Source: Anaeromyxobacter oryzae (lineage in GTDB: Bacteria > Myxococcota > Myxococcia > Myxococcales > Anaeromyxobacteraceae). Taken from it: a stretch of DNA of 64,000 nt. The notes under the pieces are model-generated. The model was not told where the DNA came from. It searched no databases and saw nothing but the letters and a program-made list of their open reading frames with translations. Location of the stretch: assembly GCF_023169945.1 (NCBI RefSeq), contig NZ_AP025591.1:3092481-3156480 (forward strand), read 5' to 3'. Of this stretch, positions 58,853 through 64,000 are shown one piece after another (position 1 is the stretch's first letter; every line of letters starts with the position of its first letter). A program made the translations under genes and the position numbers.

Positions 58853-59920
58853 ATGGCAACGGGCAAGCGCTTCAAGGCCGCGGTCGTCGGGGGATCGGGC
58901 TACGGCGGCGCCGAGATGATCCGGCGTCTGCTCGTGCACCCCGACGTCGAGCTGGTGCGGGTCGCTTCCATCGACTTCGTGGGCGAGCCGCTCGCCGCGG
59001 CGGACCCGGCGCTCGAGCAGGTGACGGACCTCGTGTTCGAGGGGATCCCGCCGGGCGAGGCCGCGCAGGGCGTGGACGTGGTGCTCCTCGGGCTCCCGCA
59101 CACGGTCGCCGCGTCGAAGCTCGCCGAGATCGCCGCGGCGTCGCCGACGGTCAAGGTCGTCGACATGAGCGGCGACTTCCGGCTGAAGGACGTCGCGTCG
59201 TACGAGCGCTGGTACAAGCACACGCATCCGTGCCCGGAGCGGCTGAAGGACTTCGTGTACGGGCTGCCCGAGCTGAACCGCGAGGCGATCCGCAAGGCCC
59301 GCTTCGTCGCGTCGCCGGGCTGCTTCGCGACCACGATCGAGCTCGCGCTCCTGCCGCTCGCGCGGGCCGGCCTCCTCGAGGGCGTCGTCCACGTCCAGGG
59401 GATCACCGGGTCGTCGGGCTCCGGGGTCGCGCCGTCCGCGGGTACGCACCACCCGGTCCGGGCCGGCAACCTCCGCACCTACAAGCCGCTCGAGCACCAG
59501 CACGTGCCGGAGATCACCGAGACGCTCGCCCTGGCCGGCGCGCGCGACCTCCAGCTCCGGTTCGTCCCGGTCTCGGCGCCACTCGTCCGCGGCATCCTCG
59601 CGACCGCGTTCGTCGAGCTGCCGGAGGAGTGGACGCCGGCGCGCCTCGAGGCGCTCTACCGCGAGACCTACGCGGGCGAGCCGTTCGTGCGCGTGCCGCG
59701 GAAGCGCCTCCCCGAGGTGGCGGCGGTCTCCGGCTCGAACCACGCCGAGGTCGGCGTCGCGGCCGGCGCGCCGCGGAACGGCCGCCGCACCGTGACCCTG
59801 TTCGGCGCGACCGACAACCTCGTGAAGGGCGGGGCGGGGCAGGCGATCGAGAACATGAACCTCATGCTCGGGCTCGACGAGAAGGCCTCGCTCGCCGACC
59901 CCGGCCCGTGGCCCCCATGA
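58853..59920 (+). CDS. argC: N-acetyl-gamma-glutamyl-phosphate reductase
   Basis: A 355-residue NADPH enzyme of arginine synthesis. AVVGGSGYGGAEMIRRL is the nucleotide-binding start, and FVASPGCFATT carries the catalytic Cys. GITGSSGSG and HHPVRAGNLRTYKPLEHQHVPEI supply the other active-site loop and His. Its stop overlaps argB by ATGA, so the two consecutive pathway steps are coupled. Confidence 0.95.
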   Translation: MATGKRFKAAVVGGSGYGGAEMIRRLLVHPDVELVRVASIDFVGEPLAAADPALEQVTDLVFEGIPPGEAAQGVDVVLLGLPHTVAASKLAEIAAASPTVKVVDMSGDFRLKDVASYERWYKHTHPCPERLKDFVYGLPELNREAIRKARFVASPGCFATTIELALLPLARAGLLEGVVHVQGITGSSGSGVAPSAGTHHPVRAGNLRTYKPLEHQHVPEITETLALAGARDLQLRFVPVSAPLVRGILATAFVELPEEWTPARLEALYRETYAGEPFVRVPRKRLPEVAAVSGSNHAEVGVAAGAPRNGRRTVTLFGATDNLVKGGAGQAIENMNLMLGLDEKASLADPGPWPP

Positions 59921-60738
59921 CCCACACCATCGTCCTGAAGCTCGGCGGCGAGCTCGTCCACTCCCCCGAGCTCGACGTCATCGCGAAGGATCTCCGCGCG
60001 CTCGTCGACGGCTTCAACCGGGTCGCGATCGTCCACGGCGGCGGGCCGCAGGCCACCGCGCTCCAGAAGACGCTCGGCCTCGAGACGCGGATGGTCGCCG
60101 GCCGCCGCTTCACCGACGAGAAGACCCTCGAGGTGATGAAGTACGTCGTCGCGGGCCAGCTCAACGTCGATCTCTGCGGCCGGCTCCTCGCGAACGGCGT
60201 CATGGGCGTCGGCCTGCACGGCGCGAGCGGCTGGATGGTCCAGGCGCGAAGGCGGCCGCCCCGCGTCATGCAGGGCGCGGGGCCGGAGCCGGTGGACCTC
60301 GGCCTCGTCGGCGACGTGATCGGCTTCAACCTGCCGCTCCTCGGCGACCTGTTCGAGCGGCGCTACGTCCCGGTGCTCGCCTGCCTCGGCTGCGACGACC
60401 GCGGGCAGGCGCTGAACATCAACGGCGACACCGTCGCGAGCCAGCTCGCGGGCGCGCTCCGCGCCGACGCGCTCGTCCTCGTCACCTCCACGCCGGGCGT
60501 GCTCCGCGACGTGAAGGACCCCGCGAGCCGCATCCCGCGGATCACCCGCTCCGAGTTCGAGCGCATGGTCGCCGACGGGACGATCTCGGGCGGCATGATC
60601 CCGAAGCTCGAGGAGTCCTTCGACGTGCTGAAGGGCGGCGCCCGCTCGGTCGTCATCATCGGGAAGCTCGCCCCCGGCGACCTCGCGCGCGCGGTCCTCT
60701 CGCCCGGCGCGGCGGGGACGGTGCTCGTCGCGGAGTAG
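59917..60738 (+). CDS. argB: Acetylglutamate kinase
   Basis: A 273-residue amino-acid kinase that makes N-acetylglutamyl phosphate, the ArgC substrate. VLKLGGELV is the ATP-binding start, AIVHGGGPQAT the acetylglutamate loop, and NINGDTVASQLAGALRADALVLVTSTPGVL the conserved central segment, ending with GGMIPKLEESFDVLKGG. It lacks an obvious N-terminal helix extension of the arginine-inhibited hexameric type, so arginine feedback is uncertain. Confidence 0.94.
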   Translation: MTHTIVLKLGGELVHSPELDVIAKDLRALVDGFNRVAIVHGGGPQATALQKTLGLETRMVAGRRFTDEKTLEVMKYVVAGQLNVDLCGRLLANGVMGVGLHGASGWMVQARRRPPRVMQGAGPEPVDLGLVGDVIGFNLPLLGDLFERRYVPVLACLGCDDRGQALNINGDTVASQLAGALRADALVLVTSTPGVLRDVKDPASRIPRITRSEFERMVADGTISGGMIPKLEESFDVLKGGARSVVIIGKLAPGDLARAVLSPGAAGTVLVAE

Positions 60739-60816
60739 TCGCGCCTCGGGCCGGGTCCACGCGGACGCGGGCCACGGGGACGGGCGGCGGGTTCGCGGTC
60801 GCGCTCGGCGCTGTGA

Positions 60817-61983
60817 CTACACCGCCGAGAGCGCCCGCTCGAGGTCCGCCTGCAGGTCGCGGAGGTCCTCGATCCCCACCGAGAGCCGGACCAGGTTGTC
60901 GGTGATCCCGAGCGCCGCGCGGGTCTCCGCCGGGATGGAGGCGTGCGTCATGATCGCGGGGTGGTCGACGAGCGACTCGACGCCGCCGAGGCTCTCCGCG
61001 AGGGTGAACACCCGGCAGGCCTCGAGGAAGCGGCGGCAGGCGGCGAGATCGCCCCGCGGGAAGAACGTGATCATGCCGCCGGGCCCGCTCGTCTGCCGTG
61101 CGGCGAGCGCGTGCTGCGGGTGCGACTCGAGGCCGGGGTAGATCACCCGCTCGACCTTCGGGTGCCGCTCGAGCCAGCGCGCGAGCGCGGTCGCGTTCTC
61201 CGCGTGGCGCTGCATCCGGACGTGCAGCGTCTTGAGGCCCCGGAGCACGAGGAACGAGTCCATGGGCGGCAGCACCGCGCCGACGGCGTTCTGGAAGAAC
61301 GCGAGCCGCTCCGCGAGCGCGCCGTCGCTCGTGACGAGGAGCCCGCAGACCACGTCGCTGTGGCCGTTCAGGTACTTCGTCCCGGAGTGGAGCACGACGT
61401 CCGCGCCGAGCGCGAGCGGGCGCTGGAAGTACGGGCTCATGAAGGTGTTGTCGACGCCGACCTTCGCGCCGCGCGCGTGCGCGTGCGCGAGCGCGGCGAC
61501 GGCGCGGACGTCCACCACCTTCAGCATCGGGTTCGTCGGCGTCTCGATCCAGACGAGCCGCGTGGCCGGCCGGAGCGCGGCCTCCGTGGCGCCCAGGTCC
61601 GTCATGTCCACGTACGAGAACTCGAGGCCGAGCTGCCGGAAGACCTTGTCGAAGATCCGGAAGGTTCCGCCGTAGAGGTCGTCCGAGCAGAGGACGTGAT
61701 CGCCCGACCGGAGCACGTGCAGCAGCGTCGAGAGCGCGGCGCACCCGGACGCGAAGGCGAAGCCGTGGGTGCCGCCCTCGAGCGCGGCGACGCAGTCCTG
61801 GAGCGCGAACCGCGTCGGGTTCTGGGTCCGGGAGTACTCGAACCCGCGGTGCTTCCCGGGCGACTCCTGCGCATACGTGGACGTGAGGTACACCGGCGTC
61901 ATCACCGCGCCGGTGGTGGGGTCGGGCGCCTGCCCGGCGTGGATGGCGAGGGTCCCGAAACCGGCGTCGCGCGTGATGGTCAT
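60817..61983 (-). CDS. metB: Cystathionine gamma-synthase / gamma-lyase family PLP enzyme
   Basis: A 388-residue Cys/Met-metabolism enzyme. EYSRTQNPTRFALQDCVAALEGG, FASGCAALST and VVLHSGTKYLNGHSDVVCG with the PLP Lys are standard. TNPMLKVVDVRAVAALAHAHG is the cofactor-proximal Asp region. The family includes MetB, MetC and CGL, which cannot be separated by sequence inspection alone. ATG 61983 starts 8 bases after TTACCT; six extra codons are possible upstream. Confidence 0.85.
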   Translation of the reverse strand: MTITRDAGFGTLAIHAGQAPDPTTGAVMTPVYLTSTYAQESPGKHRGFEYSRTQNPTRFALQDCVAALEGGTHGFAFASGCAALSTLLHVLRSGDHVLCSDDLYGGTFRIFDKVFRQLGLEFSYVDMTDLGATEAALRPATRLVWIETPTNPMLKVVDVRAVAALAHAHARGAKVGVDNTFMSPYFQRPLALGADVVLHSGTKYLNGHSDVVCGLLVTSDGALAERLAFFQNAVGAVLPPMDSFLVLRGLKTLHVRMQRHAENATALARWLERHPKVERVIYPGLESHPQHALAARQTSGPGGMITFFPRGDLAACRRFLEACRVFTLAESLGGVESLVDHPAIMTHASIPAETRAALGITDNLVRLSVGIEDLRDLQADLERALSAV

Positions 61984-62073
61984 GGGGGCGGAGGTAACCA
62001 CGGCCCGCGCGCGCCGGGAAGCGGCTCGCGCGGCAGCGCCCAGGCGGGCCGCCGGTCGCCGCCCAAGGGCGCG

Positions 62074-62619
62074 TCAGCGCCGCGGGATCCGCTCGAGCGG
62101 GACCGACACCGGGACGGCGCGGCCGGAGACGTACACGCCCTCTTCCACGAGGGTGAGCCGCGCGAGCTCGGGGTTCGGCGCGCCGCCGGGGGCGAGCGCC
62201 TCGAGCGGGCCGAAGTCCACGCGCACGCGCACGGCCTCGCCCCGGGTCACGGCCTGCACCTGCCCGCGGGCGGCGCCGCCGTCGGAGCAGCGCGGCGGGG
62301 TGTCGAGGAGGCAGACGCGCGCGACGGGGACGTCGGCGCCGGCGCCGGCGCGGAGCCGGACGCGCCCGAGATCCACGCGGACGGGCGCGTCGCCGACTGC
62401 GCGGACGACCCGGACCACGCTCGCCTCGGGATCGGCGACCGAGGCGCTCTCCACCCGGTACTCGACCTGCCCGCCCGCGAGCGGCTCGACGTGGACCGGT
62501 GCCGCGCCGTCCCCGAACGTGCCCTCGGCGCGGTAGCGCCAGGTCGGGTCCGAGGTCGCGCACGCGGCGAGGGCGGCCGCCGCGGCCAGGGTGACGAGGA
62601 CGGGTCGAGCGCGGGGCAT
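62074..62619 (-). CDS. Hypothetical lipoprotein
   Basis: A 181-residue exported lipoprotein. MPRARPVLVTLAAAAALAAC has the LAAC lipobox with Cys20. The mature part is beta-rich with two further Cys (VCLLDTPPRCSDGG) that could form a disulfide. No family is recognised. GGAGA lies just before ATG 62619. Confidence 0.68.
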   Translation of the reverse strand: MPRARPVLVTLAAAAALAACATSDPTWRYRAEGTFGDGAAPVHVEPLAGGQVEYRVESASVADPEASVVRVVRAVGDAPVRVDLGRVRLRAGAGADVPVARVCLLDTPPRCSDGGAARGQVQAVTRGEAVRVRVDFGPLEALAPGGAPNPELARLTLVEEGVYVSGRAVPVSVPLERIPRR

Positions 62620-62680
62620 CGAGGTCTCCGCGACCAGCAGAGCACGACGCCCGCGCCCGGTCGAGTCCACGGCCGCCAGG

Positions 62681-63106
62681 TCACCGCGGCGGAGGGAGCC
62701 GCATCGCGAGGAGCGGCCGTCCGCAGAGCGGGCACGCCGCTTCGCCGGGCGCGTCCGTCCAGACCTCGCAGGCCGGGCAGGTCCAGCGGACGTGCGCGTC
62801 CGAGGGCGGAGGCGCGTTCGGCGGATACGTCGCGGCGAGGCCCACGCCGAGCGCCCGGAAGTACGCGTAGCGCGCGTCGGGCGAGAGGTCGTCGGGGAGG
62901 GGCGCGCGGTGAAACGTGCGGCCCCCGGCCACCACGGGGCTCCCGTCGCCGCGCGCCGCGGCGAGCGCCTCGGCGGATCTCCGCGGCCAGGGCTGATCGT
63001 GGAAGAAGCGCGCCTTGAACGCGAGCCAGTCCGGGACGGAGCGGACCAGGGCGAGCGCGCGCTCGAACTCGTCCGGGCGGGACATGAAGTCGGGGTCGAA
63101 CGGCAT
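62681..63106 (-). CDS. Zinc-ribbon protein of unknown function
   Basis: A 141-residue protein. An N-terminal helical region (FERALALVRSVPDWLAFKARFFHD) is followed by a four-cysteine ribbon WTCPACEVW ... ACPLCGRPL, which should bind one zinc. The rest shows no catalytic motif. It is divergent from the methyltransferase gene, with a 46-base gap. Confidence 0.65.
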   Translation of the reverse strand: MPFDPDFMSRPDEFERALALVRSVPDWLAFKARFFHDQPWPRRSAEALAAARGDGSPVVAGGRTFHRAPLPDDLSPDARYAYFRALGVGLAATYPPNAPPPSDAHVRWTCPACEVWTDAPGEAACPLCGRPLLAMRLPPPR

Positions 63107-63152
63107 GCACGCGGATCTTGCGCGCGGGCGGCGGCCGGGACAAGAAGGGGTC

Positions 63153-63749
63153 GTGAGCGAGACGCCGCGCCGCGACTTCGAGAGCCGTTACCGCGAGGGC
63201 ACCCCGCCGTGGGACATCGGGCGGCCGCAGCCGGAGATCGTCCGGCTCGCGGAGGAGGGCGAGATCGTCGGGGACGTCCTCGACGTGGGCTGCGGCACCG
63301 GCGAGAACGCGCTCCACCTCGCGTCGATCGGCCACCGCGTCCTCGGCGTCGACGCCTCGCCCACGGCGATCCTGCAGGCGCAGGAGAAGGCCGCCGCGCG
63401 CGCCCTCCCGGCCCAGTTCCGCGTCGCCGACGCGAAGCACCTCGAGACGCTCCGGCGCCGGTTCGAGACCGCCATCGACTGCGGCCTCTTCCACGTGTTC
63501 GAGCGGGAGGAGCGGCGGGCCTACGCCGAGTCGCTCACGGAGGTGCTGTCGCCCGGCTCGACCCTCCACGTCCTCTGCTTCTCGGACGAGGAGCCGCCCG
63601 GCTACGGCCCGAAGCGGATCTCCGAGTACGAGATCCGCGACGCGTTCCGTGGGATCTTCGCGCCGACCCGGATCCGGCCGGCGCTGTTCGAGCACCGGTT
63701 CGAGGGCGGTCCGGCGAAGGCCTGGCTCGCGACGCTCGTGAAGATCTGA
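63153..63749 (+). CDS. Class I SAM-dependent methyltransferase, thiopurine/TehB-like
   Basis: A 198-residue enzyme. YREGTPPWDIGRPQPEIVRL is typical of the TPMT-like group, and GDVLDVGCGTGENALHLASIGHRVLGVDAS is the SAM site. DCGLFHVFEREERRAYAESL and the C-terminal FEGGPAKAWLATLVKI fit small-molecule methyltransferases. The substrate is unknown; thiol or metalloid methylation is usual in the group. Confidence 0.82.
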   Translation: MSETPRRDFESRYREGTPPWDIGRPQPEIVRLAEEGEIVGDVLDVGCGTGENALHLASIGHRVLGVDASPTAILQAQEKAAARALPAQFRVADAKHLETLRRRFETAIDCGLFHVFEREERRAYAESLTEVLSPGSTLHVLCFSDEEPPGYGPKRISEYEIRDAFRGIFAPTRIRPALFEHRFEGGPAKAWLATLVKI

Positions 63750-63772
63750 CGCGCGGGAGCCCCGGAACGGAG

Positions 63773-63806
63773 ACGGGCCGCGCCCTCTCTCGAGGACGCG
63801 GCCCGT
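63773..63806. terminator. Hairpin between convergent genes
   Basis: A 10-base-pair perfect stem ACGGGCCGCG (63773-63782) with CGCGGCCCGT (63797-63806). The loop can extend by CCTC/GAGG. There is no T run on either strand, but the convergent position fits a bidirectional terminator. Confidence 0.5.
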
Positions 63807-63829
63807 GGCACCGCCGAGCTACGCGGGTC

Positions 63830-64000
63830 CTAGAAGATCGTCCACTGCACCATCGCCTGCGGGACGGCGGTGTCCACGACCTCGTTCACGTCGCCCTGGG
63901 TCGCGAAGCCCCGGTGGATGTAGATCTCCGTACCGGCGTAGAGCTTGCCCTTCGGGCCGCCGAACGGCGCGAGGACGTCGACGAGCAGCTCGGGCTGCGC
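63830..64000 (-). CDS. C-terminal end of an outer-membrane protein (continues past window)
   Basis: The last 56 residues are visible. The sequence alternates polar and hydrophobic residues (KLYAGTEIYIHRGF) and ends in MVQWTIF with a C-terminal Phe, the typical signal for insertion of beta-barrel proteins by the BAM complex. The N-terminal part lies beyond the window. The family cannot be named. Confidence 0.65.
   Translation of the reverse strand, partial: AQPELLVDVLAPFGGPKGKLYAGTEIYIHRGFATQGDVNEVVDTAVPQAMVQWTIF

Overview
This is a 64 kb stretch of very GC-rich chromosomal DNA, densely packed with genes on both strands. Almost every long open frame lying antisense to a gene is a compositional artefact. 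Gene content suggests a Gram-negative member of the Myxococcota, most like Anaeromyxobacter. The signs are TamA/TamB and TonB-ExbB-ExbD envelope genes, an HprK-RapZ-mannose-type PTS operon, a PilZ protein, lipoproteins, and an HNH protein of a kind I remember as multi-copy in that group. This assignment is inference. No rRNA, tRNA, CRISPR array or prophage was seen.

Layout. 1-10.3 kb: end of a long coiled-coil protein, PilZ, VOC protein, then a glucan block (GH57 glycosidase, FHA-GGDEF cyclase, MFS exporter, galT, glgA). 10.3-19.5 kb: TPR-zincin lipoprotein, SIR2-like protein, ThiO, TetR diverging from DinB, nucleotidyltransferase, metallophosphoesterase, and a DHH phosphoesterase coupled to a lone receiver domain. 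19.9-26.4 kb: hprK-rapZ-EIIA-EIIB-EIIC-EIID-HPr-EI, a complete mannose-family phosphotransferase module with HPr kinase. 26.6-27.8 kb: metK with its own promoter and terminator. 28-31.4 kb: a YaiO/YaiP-like pair (TPR-barrel protein plus membrane glycosyltransferase). 31.4-33.2 kb: an HNH protein between long inverted repeats, a candidate mobile unit. 33.2-35.8 kb: an ArsR-methyltransferase fusion regulator (SahR-like) followed by ahcY. 35.9-41 kb: uppP-nudix-manC joined by 4-base overlaps, then phosphomannomutase and a ROK kinase, which supply GDP-mannose and lipid carrier for the envelope. 41-43.3 kb: exbB-exbD-tonB, divergent from a 28-residue lysine-rich peptide gene with its own promoter, leader hairpin and terminator. 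43.3-52.4 kb: RqcH-like NFACT protein, SprT-like protease, TamA, TamB. 52.5-64 kb: small membrane proteins, GT-C glycosyltransferase, DedA, transglutaminase-like protein, M20 peptidase, argC-argB, cystathionine gamma-synthase family enzyme, methyltransferase, and the end of an outer-membrane protein.

Three things cut across the annotation. First, many genes have a -10 hexamer ending only 6-9 bases before the start codon, which predicts leaderless mRNAs. Second, 4-base GTGA or ATGA stop-start overlaps join eight gene pairs. Third, a CACGGG-rich repeat occurs three times in 3' intergenic gaps. The best candidates for something undescribed are the lysine-rich mini-gene with its structured leader, the inverted-repeat-flanked HNH unit, and the CACGGG repeat family.
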